A DNA stretch of 48,394 nt from Rhizobiales bacterium UBA3584 (GCA_002375765.1 DFMV01000016.1:1-48394); one strand, 5' to 3'. Counted from the first letter of the stretch, positions 8,568 to 17,524 are shown. Numbers and translations are program-made. The notes: generated from the letters alone by a model not told the origin.

Positions 8568-9470
8568 TCAATCGCCCCTGGAGATGCCCGAGGCCATCTC
8601 GCTCTCCAGCCATTTGCGGAACCGGGTCACATGCCCCTTGTTCTTTTTGTCCGCGGCCGTCTGCAGATAATAGCTTCCGGTTGTTACGTTGGTATCGAGA
8701 ATTTCCGTAAGCCGGCCGGCGGCGATGTCCCCCGCCACGCTCAGTTGGGTTGCCAGAGCGATGCCTTGATGAGCAAGCGCGGCATCAAGGCCCAGGCTGG
8801 CATTCCACAGGCTCGGCCCCATGAGCGGTGGCACAGGCTCCAGTCCGGCCGTTCGCAGCCATGACGTCCATTGGCGGTGATCATTCTCATGAATCAGCGG
8901 CTGGCGTGATACAGCCGGCAAATCCTCAGGCACGCCATGCTGAGCGAGCCATTGCGGACTGGCCACCGGGAACATCCTGGGCGTTGCCAGCAACTCCGCG
9001 TCAGCCGGAATCTCGTTTGTGGCGGCAAATCCGATAAAGATATCGGCTTCACTCGCATCAAAATCCGGAGCGGTTTCCGAGGCCCGCAGCACGATCTCCA
9101 CCTCGCGCAATACGGCCTGGAGGTCGGTGAGCCTGGGGCTCAGCCAGCGCGCCGCAAGGCCCGGCATGGCCCATATCCGCAGGCGGCCCAGCGCCGTTCG
9201 CGGCATGAGTTTTTCGATGGCGCTCTCGAGTTGAACCAGCGCCGCATCGGTCGCGGCAAACAACTCCCGTCCCGCGCCGGTCAGCACGGCGCCGGTCGTG
9301 CGGCGGTCGAAAAGTTTCGATCCCAGATAGGCCTCGAGATTTCGCACATGCCTGCTGACCACCGTATGGGTCAGTCCCAGCGCTTCAGCACCTCTGCGGA
9401 TGCTCCCGGTCTGCGCAACCGCGTGAAAGGCCCGCAGCAGGTGCAGTGGCGGCAGGGTAGGGATAGTCAA
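8568..9470 (-). CDS. LysR-family regulator (GcvA-type)
   Basis: This 300-residue regulator has an N-terminal winged helix-turn-helix (about residues 8-65; GSIRRGAEALGLTHTVVSRH is the reading helix region) and a periplasmic-binding-like effector domain. The start is a TTG at 9470, because GGAG lies about 7 nt upstream and the protein begins MTIPTLPPLHLLRAF like GcvA-type regulators. The in-frame ATG at 9527 would add 19 unlikely residues. It diverges from gabT across 124 bp, the usual layout for a LysR protein controlling the facing operon. It converges on the ThDP gene. The effector is unknown; GABA or a precursor is a reasonable guess from context. Confidence 0.85.
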   Translation of the reverse strand: MTIPTLPPLHLLRAFHAVAQTGSIRRGAEALGLTHTVVSRHVRNLEAYLGSKLFDRRTTGAVLTGAGRELFAATDAALVQLESAIEKLMPRTALGRLRIWAMPGLAARWLSPRLTDLQAVLREVEIVLRASETAPDFDASEADIFIGFAATNEIPADAELLATPRMFPVASPQWLAQHGVPEDLPAVSRQPLIHENDHRQWTSWLRTAGLEPVPPLMGPSLWNASLGLDAALAHQGIALATQLSVAGDIAAGRLTEILDTNVTTGSYYLQTAADKKNKGHVTRFRKWLESEMASGISRGD

Positions 9471-9594
9471 GCTCGGTCTCCAAAGGCGATTGGTGGAAAC
9501 TCTAGAGCACCACGAGGGCAAACACAATGTCGCCTCTCACGCTGCCCGGCGCATGCTAGCACGAGCCTTGAACCCGTTTGTGCAAGGAACCATC
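9471..9594. promoter_or_regulatory. lysR-gabT divergent control region
   Basis: This 124-bp region is shared by the divergent lysR and gabT genes. It contains the 8-bp palindrome TGCTAGCA (9554-9561), about 33 bp before the gabT start. A LysR T-N11-A site is expected here by layout, but no single match stands out. Confidence 0.35.
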
Positions 9595-10869
9595 GTGACA
9601 AACAGTAAGCTCATTTCCCGCCGCGATGCAGCAGTGGCGCGCGGCCTCGCCAGCGCCTATCCGATCTTCGTCGAGCGCGCCGAGAACGCGCGCATCTGGG
9701 ATGTGGAGGGCAGATCCTTCATCGACTTCGCCGGCGGCATTGCGGTTCTCAACACCGGCCACCGGCACCCGAAGGTTCTGGCTGCCGTCACGGCTCAACT
9801 CGAGGCCTACACCCATACCGCCTTTCAGATCCTGCCCTACGAGCCCTATATCGCGCTGGCCGAGCGCTTGAACGCTCTGGCGCCGATCGACGGCCCGGCA
9901 AAGTCGGTGTTCTTTTCCACCGGTGCCGAGGCGGTGGAGAACGCGATAAAGATCGCACGGGCCGCCACGGGCCGGGCAGGGGTGATCGCCTTTACCGGCG
10001 GCTTTCATGGCCGCACCCATCTGGCGATGAGTTTGACCGGAAAAATATCCCCCTACAGGGATCGGCTCGGGCTGGGACCGGCCGGCATTTTCCACGTACC
10101 GTTCCCCTGCCAGGCCGATGGCGTGAGCGTTGAAGACAGCCTGAAAGCGCTCGAGCGGTTGTTCCGGGCCGATATTGCGCCCACAGACGTTGCCGCCATC
10201 ATCATCGAACCGGTACAGGGGGAAGGCGGGTTTCATTCTGCACCGGACGCCTTGCTGGCCCAGTTGCGCGCGCTCGCCGACACGCACGGCATTGTCCTGA
10301 TCGCCGACGAAATCCAGTCCGGGTTCGGGCGCACCGGCAAGATGTTCGCCATCGAACACAGTTCGATAAGGCCCGATCTGATCACGGTTGCGAAATCGCT
10401 TGCTGGCGGGTTTCCTCTCTCGGGGGTGATTGGCCGCGCCGACCTGATGGACCAGGCAGCGCCGGGGAGCCTGGGCGGAACCTACGCGGGTAACCCCACC
10501 GCGTGCGCCGCCGCGCTGGCCGTGCTCGAAGTCATTGAAGAAGAAGGCCTCCTCGAGCGCGCCAGCCTGATCGGCGCCCGCATTCGCGAGCGGCTTGAAG
10601 GTTTCGCGAAAAACGAAACCGGAGTTCGCATCGATGGCCTTCGCGGACCGGGCGCAATGATTGCCTTTGACATCATCGATGCCGAAGGCCGCCCGGATGC
10701 GGTGACGGCCAAGGCGGTCGCCCTGCGAGCGCTTGAGCTGGGTCTGGTCATTCTCACCTGCGGTATTTTCGGCAACACCATCCGCATTCTCGTGCCCCTG
10801 ACCGTGCCGGACGATCAGCTCGAAGACGGGCTTTCTCGGCTCGGCACGGCCCTCGGAAAGGACAATTGA
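9595..10869 (+). CDS. gabT: 4-aminobutyrate aminotransferase
   Basis: This 424-residue PLP-dependent class III aminotransferase moves the amino group of GABA to 2-oxoglutarate, giving succinate semialdehyde and glutamate. It resembles E. coli GabT (426 residues) closely along its whole length. Shared features are the N-terminal SRRDAAVARG, WDVEG, DFAGGIAVLNTGHRHP, the substrate glutamate E210 in VQGEGG, D238 in IADEIQSG and the PLP lysine K267 in TVAKSLAGG. The start is a GTG at 9595 with AAGGA 6 nt upstream; a longer in-frame ORF from 9490 has no binding site. gabD follows after 1 bp. The protein is cytoplasmic. Confidence 0.93.
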   Translation: MTNSKLISRRDAAVARGLASAYPIFVERAENARIWDVEGRSFIDFAGGIAVLNTGHRHPKVLAAVTAQLEAYTHTAFQILPYEPYIALAERLNALAPIDGPAKSVFFSTGAEAVENAIKIARAATGRAGVIAFTGGFHGRTHLAMSLTGKISPYRDRLGLGPAGIFHVPFPCQADGVSVEDSLKALERLFRADIAPTDVAAIIIEPVQGEGGFHSAPDALLAQLRALADTHGIVLIADEIQSGFGRTGKMFAIEHSSIRPDLITVAKSLAGGFPLSGVIGRADLMDQAAPGSLGGTYAGNPTACAAALAVLEVIEEEGLLERASLIGARIRERLEGFAKNETGVRIDGLRGPGAMIAFDIIDAEGRPDAVTAKAVALRALELGLVILTCGIFGNTIRILVPLTVPDDQLEDGLSRLGTALGKDN

Positions 10870-10870
10870 A

Positions 10871-12313
10871 ATGATCATCGCGGACTGGATGGAAACCAGA
10901 TGTCTGGTTGATGGCAAATGGGTCGGCGAGGCGCACTCGCCGGTCACCAACCCTGCCACCGGTGAGGTCATCGCCAATGTCCCCCTGCTTGGCGAAACTG
11001 AAGCCAGAGGGGCGCTCGATGCCGCTGCGGAAGCCTTTGCCGATTGGAAGCGTCAGCCGGTCAAATTGCGGTCGGGGGTACTCCGGGCCTGGTTCGACCT
11101 CATCGTCGAACACCGCGATGAACTCGCGGCGCTGCTGACCGCCGAACAGGGCAAGCCGATCGCCGAGGCGCGCGGCGAGATCGATTACGCGGCCTCCTAC
11201 ATCGAATACTACGCCGAGGAGGCCAAGCGCATCCTGGGTGAAATCCTGCCGCCGCCCCGCGAGGGAACCCGCGCCATGGTGCTGCGCCAGCCGATCGGGG
11301 TGGTTGCGCTGATCACCCCCTGGAACTTTCCGGCGGCGATGATCACCCGCAAGGTCGCCCCCGCCCTGGCCAGCGGCTGCACGGTTGTGCTCAAGCCGGC
11401 GCCCGAAACACCCCTTACGGCCCTGGCGCTGGCGGCATTGGCTCAGCGCGCCGGCGTGCCTGACGGGGTGCTCAACGTCATAACCGGCGACGCCAGGGCC
11501 ATCGGCGAGGCGTTCGTAACCCATCCCGATGTCCGGCTCATCGGCTTCACGGGATCGACACCGGTCGGCAAATATCTCATGGGCCGCGCCGCGGAATCGA
11601 TGAAGCGCGTGGCACTCGAATTGGGCGGCAACGCCCCCTTCATCGTGTTCGAAGATGCCGATCTCGACGCGGCGGTGGCGGGTGCCATGGCGTCCAAATT
11701 CCGCAACATGGGCCAGACCTGCGTATGCGCCAACCGCATCTATGTGCACCAGAGCGTTGCCGACGATTTTACCGCCCGGCTTGCCAAGGCGGTCGAAGCG
11801 CTAAAGATCGGCCATGGCGGCGATGAGGGGGTCACGCAAGGACCACTGATCAACGCCGCCGCGCTTCAAAAAGTCCAGGCCCACATTGCCGATGCGCTTG
11901 CCCATGGTGCAGAACTGGTCACCGGAGGTCACCGGCACGCCCTGGGCGGCACGTTTTTCGAACCAACGGTGCTCAAGGGCGCCAGCGCAAAGATGCGCGT
12001 GGCACGCGAAGAGACCTTCGGGCCGCTCGCACCGGTCTTTTCCTTTGCCGACGAGGCCGAAGTGCTCGCCGCGGCCAATGCCAGCGAAACCGGGCTTGCT
12101 GCTTACGTGTTTACAACAGACATGGCCCGCACCTATCGCATGCTCGAAAATCTCGAATACGGTATGGTTGGCATCAACACTGGCATATTGTCTTCCGAAA
12201 TGGCGCCGTTCGGCGGTGTCAAGCAAAGCGGCAATGCCCGCGAAGGATCGCATCATGGGATCACCGAATTCACCGAACTCAAATATGGCCTGATCGGAGG
12301 GCTTGACGTTTGA
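10871..12313 (+). CDS. gabD: Succinate-semialdehyde dehydrogenase
   Basis: This 480-residue aldehyde dehydrogenase oxidises succinate semialdehyde to succinate, probably with NADP+. It carries the active-site cysteine C284 in GQTCVCANR, the general base E250 in LELGGNAP and N152 in TPWNFP. Length and motifs fit GabD, including MGQTCVCANRIYV and the C-terminal SSEMAPFGGVKQSG. AAAGGA lies about 8 nt upstream of the start, inside the end of gabT, and the 1-bp gap implies translational coupling. The 3' end overlaps the next gene by 4 bp. Together with gabT it completes conversion of GABA to a TCA intermediate. Confidence 0.92.
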   Translation: MIIADWMETRCLVDGKWVGEAHSPVTNPATGEVIANVPLLGETEARGALDAAAEAFADWKRQPVKLRSGVLRAWFDLIVEHRDELAALLTAEQGKPIAEARGEIDYAASYIEYYAEEAKRILGEILPPPREGTRAMVLRQPIGVVALITPWNFPAAMITRKVAPALASGCTVVLKPAPETPLTALALAALAQRAGVPDGVLNVITGDARAIGEAFVTHPDVRLIGFTGSTPVGKYLMGRAAESMKRVALELGGNAPFIVFEDADLDAAVAGAMASKFRNMGQTCVCANRIYVHQSVADDFTARLAKAVEALKIGHGGDEGVTQGPLINAAALQKVQAHIADALAHGAELVTGGHRHALGGTFFEPTVLKGASAKMRVAREETFGPLAPVFSFADEAEVLAAANASETGLAAYVFTTDMARTYRMLENLEYGMVGINTGILSSEMAPFGGVKQSGNAREGSHHGITEFTELKYGLIGGLDV

Positions 12314-13053
12314 CATCAAAACCCCTCGTCGCCGTCATTTCCTGCGTTCGCGAGGTGGAGGGCGAGCCGGCCAGCATCGTCAAGAAGCGCTATCTCGAGG
12401 CCGTTGCAAAACACGCCGACGCCGTCCCGATCATCGTCCCCGCCTGGAGCGATGCGCTGGCCGCCCATGCTATCGTCGAACGGATCGATGCGATCTTGCT
12501 GACAGGTTCCAATTCCAACATCGAGCCCCACCGCTATGGGGCTTCGGGTGAAGGAACGCCGCCCTTCGACACGGCCCGCGACGGCCTCAGCCAACATCTG
12601 ATCCACGCGGCCATCGCCATGAGCAAACCGGTCTTCGGTGTTTGTCGCGGCCTGCAGGAAATCAACGTTGCCTTTGGGGGAACCTTGGCCGACGAACGCG
12701 CGGGGGCCACGCCCGCCTTTTCCCATCACGCTGCCGACGGCGCCGATCTCGAAACCATGTTCGGACACTCTCATGGCGCTTCGATTGCCCCCGGCGGGCT
12801 TCTGTCGAGGATAATGGGGGAGGGCGAGTTGGCCATAAACAGCGTGCATTTCCAGACGGTCGCGCGCCTTGGCGAGGGATTGCGGGTCGAAGCGCAGGCT
12901 TCCGATGGCGTTATCGAAGCGCTCTCGGCTTCGGACACGAATGCGCCTGTTCTCGCCGTTCAGTGGCATCCGGAATGGCGTCCGGCCGAGCGCGAGCACG
13001 ATCTGGCCTTCTGGCGTTATCTGGGACAGGCCGCACGCGCCGCAATGCGCTGA
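12310..13053 (+). CDS. puuD: Gamma-glutamyl-GABA hydrolase-like (PuuD family)
   Basis: This 247-residue class I glutamine-amidotransferase-like hydrolase belongs to peptidase family C26. The catalytic triad is visible: nucleophile C112 in GVCRGLQE, and H220 and E222 in QWHPEW. PuuD releases GABA from gamma-glutamyl-GABA in the Puu putrescine pathway, which fits its place directly after gabT-gabD. The start is a TTG at 12310 that overlaps the gabD stop as TTGA, with GGAGG (12296-12300) about 9 nt upstream. PuuA and PuuB, which normally make its substrate, are absent from the window. The real substrate may be another gamma-glutamyl amide, or those steps may be encoded elsewhere. Confidence 0.8.
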   Translation: MTSKPLVAVISCVREVEGEPASIVKKRYLEAVAKHADAVPIIVPAWSDALAAHAIVERIDAILLTGSNSNIEPHRYGASGEGTPPFDTARDGLSQHLIHAAIAMSKPVFGVCRGLQEINVAFGGTLADERAGATPAFSHHAADGADLETMFGHSHGASIAPGGLLSRIMGEGELAINSVHFQTVARLGEGLRVEAQASDGVIEALSASDTNAPVLAVQWHPEWRPAEREHDLAFWRYLGQAARAAMR

Positions 13054-13055
13054 AG

Positions 13056-13074
13056 CGATAAAAAAGTTTTATCG
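13056..13074. promoter_or_regulatory. Inverted repeat CGATAAAA-AAG-TTTTATCG
   Basis: Perfect 8-bp arms with a 3-bp spacer begin 3 bp after the puuD stop, at the head of the 98-bp gap before the DUF3830 gene. The arms are A/T-rich and there is no trailing T-run. An operator for the downstream transporter genes is as likely as a weak terminator. Confidence 0.45.
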
Positions 13075-13151
13075 GATCAATCGCGCATTAAGATTGGACA
13101 CATGCGCGCCAATGCCCTGTGATGCTGGCATATCGAATTGCTGGAGGCAGA

Positions 13152-13625
13152 ATGACAGACCGCAAGCTCTATCTGAAATTTGTCGAATCCGACGTTAAAG
13201 GGATCATTTCCCTTTATTGGGACAACGCACCCGAAACGTGCAAGGCGATCTGGGGCGCCCTGGAAAAACCCATCCAGGTTCCGGCCAGCCATGCCATCTT
13301 TTCGGGCCCCGAAATCATGATGGGCCTGCCCGAAAGCGCCCGCAATTTCGATCCGACCAGCCTGCCGCCTGAAAACCAGACAGTCCTGCCCGAACCCGGT
13401 GATATGCTGTGGTTCTATCAGCCCAAGAATTTCTTCAAGATCGACCCTGACGAGTTCTGGGAAGTCGGGATGTTCTACGGAGTAGGCGGACGTACCTTCG
13501 GTCCCACCGGTTGGATACCATGCACATATTTCGCCCGGATGACTGAAGGTCTCGACGCCATTGCCGAGCAATGCAGGCTTATCCGCAAGGAAGGCATCAA
13601 GACCGTCGAATTTGGCCGGCTTTGA
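13152..13625 (+). CDS. DUF3830 family protein
   Basis: This 157-residue protein matches my recollection of DUF3830 (cyclophilin-like fold). Examples are the opening KLYLKFVES, the NAPETCKAIWGAL segment and the GEP-like PEPGDMLWFYQPKN turn. No catalytic role is established for the family; members often sit in operons for uptake and breakdown of small nitrogen compounds. The start at 13152 has GGAGG 4 nt upstream; an in-frame ATG 11 codons earlier lacks one. The gene lies between the GABA genes and the ABC transporter, on the same strand as both. No signal peptide is seen, so it is cytoplasmic. It may process or bind the imported substrate (inference). Confidence 0.7.
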   Translation: MTDRKLYLKFVESDVKGIISLYWDNAPETCKAIWGALEKPIQVPASHAIFSGPEIMMGLPESARNFDPTSLPPENQTVLPEPGDMLWFYQPKNFFKIDPDEFWEVGMFYGVGGRTFGPTGWIPCTYFARMTEGLDAIAEQCRLIRKEGIKTVEFGRL

Positions 13626-13634
13626 GCCCTCACC

Positions 13635-13666
13635 ATGCGCGGCCGCCAGAGGGGATGGCCGCGCAT
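13635..13666 (+). terminator. Intercistronic hairpin before SBP gene
   Basis: The arms ATGCGCGGCC (13635-13644) and GGCCGCGCAT (13657-13666) form a perfect 10-bp stem with a 12-nt loop. There is no U-tract. It shares its CCATGCGCGG/CCGCGCAT core with the hairpin on the far side of the binding-protein gene. An mRNA-stabilising or partial-termination role is inferred. Confidence 0.5.
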
Positions 13667-13705
13667 CAGCACCACCAGCTTGGAACCAAAGAGAGGATAC
13701 CAGTC

Positions 13706-14740
13706 ATGAAAATCTACTCTTCAATCGCCCTTTCCGGCGTCGCTGTCCTGATGGCCACCACGGCCTTCGCCCAGGGCGGAACAATCACCATCAATTCCTT
13801 CGGTGGCGCCTATGAAGAAGCGCACCGCCAATGCGTCATCGATCCGTTCGAAGCCGAGACCGGCGCCACCGTGCAGATCGTCACGGCCTATTCGGCCGAT
13901 GCTTTCGCCCAGTTGCGGGCCCAGGCCCAGGCGCCCCAGTTCGACGTCATTCACTTCTCAGGTGGTCAGGAAATCGTCGGCGCCCAGGAAGGTCTGCTCG
14001 ATCCGATCGATCCGGCAAGCCTCTCCAACGCGGCCGACCTTTACGACTTCGCCAAATCCAACCTTGAAGCCGGGGAGGGGCCTGCCTATTCGATCGCTGC
14101 GATCGGCATGATCTACAACACCGAAAACGCTCCCGAAGCGCCGTCTTCGTGGACCGATATTCTCGATGAGGCCTATGCCGACCATATCGTGCTGACCGAT
14201 ATTTCCAACGGCTATGGCATGCTGGGCTTTCTGATGCTCAACCAGGTTCAGGGCGGTAGCCTTGACGATATCCAGCCCGGTCTCGACGCGGTCAGTTCGC
14301 TTCTGGAAAACGGCGCGATCATCGTTTCGACGTCGCCTGAAATCCAGCAGGAGTTTGCTCAGAACGACGCCTGGGTCGCCCCTTACGCCTCCGACTATGC
14401 CTTCACCCTGCGCAATGCGGGCCTGCCCACGGCATTCGTGCAGGGCGAAGAGGGCACCCCGGCCAGCTTCATCACGGCAAACCTTGTCGCTGGCCGCGAC
14501 AATGACGAGTTGGCTCTCAAGTTCATCGACATGGAAATATCGCCGGAAGCTCAGGCTTGCTTTGCCGATGCCCTGCGCTATACCCCGACCAATTCGAAGG
14601 TGGAATTGAGCGAGGAAGTGGCGGCGGACGTCGTTTACGGTCCCGACGCGGTGACAGGTCTTCTGCGCTTCGACCCGACAGTGATCGAGGCCAACCGCGC
14701 CGACTGGGTCGACGCCTGGAACCGCACTATCGCGCAGTAA
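13706..14740 (+). CDS. ABC substrate-binding protein, PotD/PotF type
   Basis: This 344-residue periplasmic binding protein belongs to the polyamine-type family 1 group. It has a clear signal peptide, with cleavage expected after AFA at residue 22. Mature features are NSFGGAYEEA, the FDVIHFSGGQE loop and the C-terminal NRADWVDAWN helix seen in PotD-like proteins. The start at 13706 is set by GAGAGGA 8 nt upstream. It delivers its ligand to the permeases downstream. Hairpins lie on both sides, consistent with a separately stabilised, abundant message. Ligand residues cannot be assigned by eye. Putrescine, spermidine, GABA or a related amine fits the neighbours. Confidence 0.87.
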   Translation: MKIYSSIALSGVAVLMATTAFAQGGTITINSFGGAYEEAHRQCVIDPFEAETGATVQIVTAYSADAFAQLRAQAQAPQFDVIHFSGGQEIVGAQEGLLDPIDPASLSNAADLYDFAKSNLEAGEGPAYSIAAIGMIYNTENAPEAPSSWTDILDEAYADHIVLTDISNGYGMLGFLMLNQVQGGSLDDIQPGLDAVSSLLENGAIIVSTSPEIQQEFAQNDAWVAPYASDYAFTLRNAGLPTAFVQGEEGTPASFITANLVAGRDNDELALKFIDMEISPEAQACFADALRYTPTNSKVELSEEVAADVVYGPDAVTGLLRFDPTVIEANRADWVDAWNRTIAQ

Positions 14741-14758
14741 GCGGATAACCCTTACCCT

Positions 14759-14787
14759 GCCATGCGCGGATAGCATCCGCGCATGGC
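14759..14787 (+). terminator. Hairpin between SBP and first permease gene
   Basis: The arms CCATGCGCGGAT (14760-14771) and ATCCGCGCATGG (14775-14786) are perfectly complementary with a 3-nt loop, plus one more closing pair. No T-run follows. It is well placed to protect the SBP message from 3' decay and to lower permease expression, as seen in many transporter operons. Confidence 0.6.
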
Positions 14788-14811
14788 GCACACGTTCTCC
14801 GAGGCCAATCA

Positions 14812-15636
14812 ATGAGCGACCGTACCGAGAATTCGCTGTTGCTGCTGCCAGGCGTGCTGCTGCTGGCGCTGGCCTTCTTTGTCCCCATCGCCCAGATGCT
14901 CATCTTGTCGGTTTCGGGCGAACAGGGACCGACGCTTGATCATTTCACGCGGTTTCTGACCGACAGCTATTATCTCGGCGTCCTCTGGCGCACCGTTCGG
15001 CTTTCGCTGCTGATCACCGTGATCTGCGCGGCCATCGGCTTCCCCCTGGCCTATATCATGGCCCGTGTCGGCCCGCGCTTGCGGCTCTGGCTCATCGTGC
15101 TGGTCATCCTGCCGCTCATGACCAGCGTTGTCGTGCGCACCTTCGGCTGGATGGTGCTGCTGGGGCGCTCGGGCCTCATCTCCGAAACGCTCCAGAGCCT
15201 GGGCCTCGTGGGCCGGAACTTTTCGCTCATGCAAACCGAGACCGCCATCGTCATCGGCATGGTCCAGGTGCTCCTGCCGTTCATGACCCTTTCGATCCTC
15301 GGTGTCGTAACCCGCATCGATACGCGCCTGGAAGAAGCCGCCCGCACCATGGGTTGCACGTTCCTGCAATCGCTCAGAACCGTTGTCCTGCCGCTGGCTC
15401 TGCCGGGCATCGTGGCCGGGTCTCTGCTGGTCTTCACGCTTTCCGCCTCGTCTTTTGTTACCCCCAATCTGCTCGGCGGTTCGCGCATTCAGGTTCTGGC
15501 AGCGTCGATCTACCGTTCGGTGACCCAGACGTTGGATTGGCCCTTCGCGGCTGCCCAGGCGGTTATCCTCTTTGTGGGCATTCTGATCATCCTCGTGCCT
15601 TATGCGCGACTTGGAGGAGGGCGATCCAATGGTTAA
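14812..15636 (+). CDS. ABC permease, PotB/PotH type
   Basis: This 274-residue inner-membrane permease has six predicted membrane segments. The cytoplasmic EAA loop LEEAARTMGCTFLQSLRTVV lies in the third quarter of the protein and docks with the ATPase. It matches the first permease of spermidine/putrescine-type importers. The opening NSLLLLPGVLLLALAFFVPIA is the first membrane segment. It ends with an 8-bp overlap (ATGGTTAA) into the second permease, so the two are translationally coupled. Substrate identity rests on the operon rather than on this protein. Confidence 0.88.
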   Translation: MSDRTENSLLLLPGVLLLALAFFVPIAQMLILSVSGEQGPTLDHFTRFLTDSYYLGVLWRTVRLSLLITVICAAIGFPLAYIMARVGPRLRLWLIVLVILPLMTSVVVRTFGWMVLLGRSGLISETLQSLGLVGRNFSLMQTETAIVIGMVQVLLPFMTLSILGVVTRIDTRLEEAARTMGCTFLQSLRTVVLPLALPGIVAGSLLVFTLSASSFVTPNLLGGSRIQVLAASIYRSVTQTLDWPFAAAQAVILFVGILIILVPYARLGGGRSNG

Positions 15637-16432
15637 GTCCATTTCCACTCCCTTGCGCGTTGCAACGACGATCTTCGTCGTTCTGACCTCGCTATTCCTG
15701 CTCGCGCCGCTGGTCGTCGTGGTCGGTGTGTCCGTGTCGGAAAGCCAGTTCATCGCCTTTCCTCCGGCCGGGTTCTCGCTGCGCTGGTATGAAAACGTGC
15801 TCGCCTCGGATGCCTACCTTGGCGCTGCGTGGCTCAGCCTGCAGGTGGCGCTTCTGGTAACGCTCAGCGCGACCCTCATCGGCGGAGCCGCGGCTATCGC
15901 TATTCACCGGCGCGCGCTGCCCTTTTCAGGCGGTTTGGCAACGTTCTTCCTCTCGCCACTCGTCCTGCCCACGATCATCTACGCCATTGGCATGCTCATG
16001 CTCTGGAGTGCTCTGTTCGGCCCGGTCTCGCTGGTCACGCTCTGGATCAGCCATACCGTCATCACGATCCCTTATGTCGTGCGGACCACTCTGGCCGTGC
16101 TCTCGGAATCCGATCCTTTCCTCGAAGAGGCCGCCCAGACCATGGGCGCCAACCGGCTCCAGCGGCTCTGGCTGGTGGTCGTGCCGCAATGCCGGCCGGG
16201 CCTGATCGCCGGAGCGTTCTTTGCCTTCAATATCTCCTTTGACGAGGCGGTGCTGGCACTGTTCCTGCGCACGCCCGGGCTCACCACGCTGCCGGTGCAG
16301 ATTTACGGCCAGCTTGAATTCAGCCCCGACCCTTCGGTGGCCGCCGTCTCCACCATCATGATCGGCATCACCATTGCCCTGATCCTCATCATCGACCGCA
16401 TGCTCGGCGTGCAGAAATTCGCGAGTTCCTGA
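15629..16432 (+). CDS. ABC permease, PotC/PotI type
   Basis: This 267-residue second permease of the polyamine-type importer has six predicted membrane segments and the EAA loop LEEAAQTMGANRLQRLWLVV. The start at 15629 is chosen because GGAGGAGGG (15613-15621) lies 7 nt upstream and inside the preceding gene; the frame's earlier start at 15602 is less well served. It forms the heteromeric membrane channel with the upstream permease. The ATPase gene begins 6 bp after its stop. Confidence 0.88.
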   Translation: MVKSISTPLRVATTIFVVLTSLFLLAPLVVVVGVSVSESQFIAFPPAGFSLRWYENVLASDAYLGAAWLSLQVALLVTLSATLIGGAAAIAIHRRALPFSGGLATFFLSPLVLPTIIYAIGMLMLWSALFGPVSLVTLWISHTVITIPYVVRTTLAVLSESDPFLEEAAQTMGANRLQRLWLVVVPQCRPGLIAGAFFAFNISFDEAVLALFLRTPGLTTLPVQIYGQLEFSPDPSVAAVSTIMIGITIALILIIDRMLGVQKFASS

Positions 16433-16438
16433 TTTGCC

Positions 16439-17482
16439 ATGGCTGATGTTCGTCTGACTTCGATCAAGAAATCCTTCGGTCCCGTGCAGGTGCTGCATGG
16501 CATTTCGCTCGATATCGCATCGGGGGAATTCCTCAGTCTGCTCGGCGCTTCGGGGTGCGGAAAGACCACCTTGCTGCGCATCGTCGCCGGGCTCGAAGGC
16601 GTCACGAGCGGCAGCGTCGAGATCGACGGCACAGATGTAACCCGGCTGCCGCCCGAAAAACGCGACATCGCCATGATGTTCCAGTCCTACGCCCTGCTGC
16701 CGCACCTCTCGGTGTTCGAAAATGTGCGGTTTCCCCTCAGGATGCGTGGAATCGGCAACCGGGACGAACAGCAGGACAAGGTTCGCGGCGCCCTCGATAC
16801 CGTCCAGCTCGGGCACCTGGCCGACCGCAAGCCGACCCAGCTTTCGGGCGGCCAGCAGCAGCGCGTGGCCCTGGCTCGGGCCATCGTTACCCGGCCATTG
16901 GTCCTGTTGCTTGACGAACCGCTGTCCAATCTCGACGCCCGCCTGCGCGAAGACATGCAGGTCGAACTGATCGAAATCCACAAGCGCCTTGGGCTGACCA
17001 CGATCTTTGTGACCCACGATCAGGAAGAGGCGCTGAGCCTTTCCGACAGGATCGTGCTCCTCAATCAGGGCAAGATCGAGCAGGAAGGCGCGCCGGCCGA
17101 AATCTATTCCCAGCCGCGCACCGGCTATGCGTCGAACTTCCTTGGAGCGGCCAATCTTCTCCCCGCCACCATCGCGGGCCGAAACGCCAGGCTCGCCGAT
17201 GGCCAGACGCTGGAACTGGGTTCAGAAGCCCAAGGAGAACGCCTTCTGGCCATGCGTCAGGAAGATCTGGTGATCTGCCCGGCCAATGAAGGCCAGATCA
17301 CCGCCACGGTCGGCACCCGCATCTTTCTGGGCGCCCGGAACCGCTACGTTCTGCGCCTCGCCGATACCGAACTGCGGGTCCTGGCTGGCACCGATACCAT
17401 CTACGAGCGCGGCGACAAGATCGGCCTCAAGATCGACCCCGCGCGCATCAGGGTGCTCGACGAAAGCCCGTCCAACGCCTGA
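16439..17482 (+). CDS. ABC ATP-binding protein, PotA/PotG type
   Basis: This 347-residue ATPase energises the importer. Walker A is GASGCGKTT (36-44), followed by a Q-loop in MMFQSYALLPH, the signature LSGGQQQR, Walker B LLLLDEPLSNLD and the H-loop histidine in FVTHDQEEA. The last 100 residues form a TOBE-type regulatory domain. The start has only a weak binding site 6 bp after the permease stop, so translation probably continues from upstream. It completes a four-gene SBP-permease-permease-ATPase unit. Confidence 0.9.
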   Translation: MADVRLTSIKKSFGPVQVLHGISLDIASGEFLSLLGASGCGKTTLLRIVAGLEGVTSGSVEIDGTDVTRLPPEKRDIAMMFQSYALLPHLSVFENVRFPLRMRGIGNRDEQQDKVRGALDTVQLGHLADRKPTQLSGGQQQRVALARAIVTRPLVLLLDEPLSNLDARLREDMQVELIEIHKRLGLTTIFVTHDQEEALSLSDRIVLLNQGKIEQEGAPAEIYSQPRTGYASNFLGAANLLPATIAGRNARLADGQTLELGSEAQGERLLAMRQEDLVICPANEGQITATVGTRIFLGARNRYVLRLADTELRVLAGTDTIYERGDKIGLKIDPARIRVLDESPSNA

Positions 17483-17524
17483 CCCGTCGCCCCTGGCTGC
17501 GCACCGATTATGGAGAATTGCATC

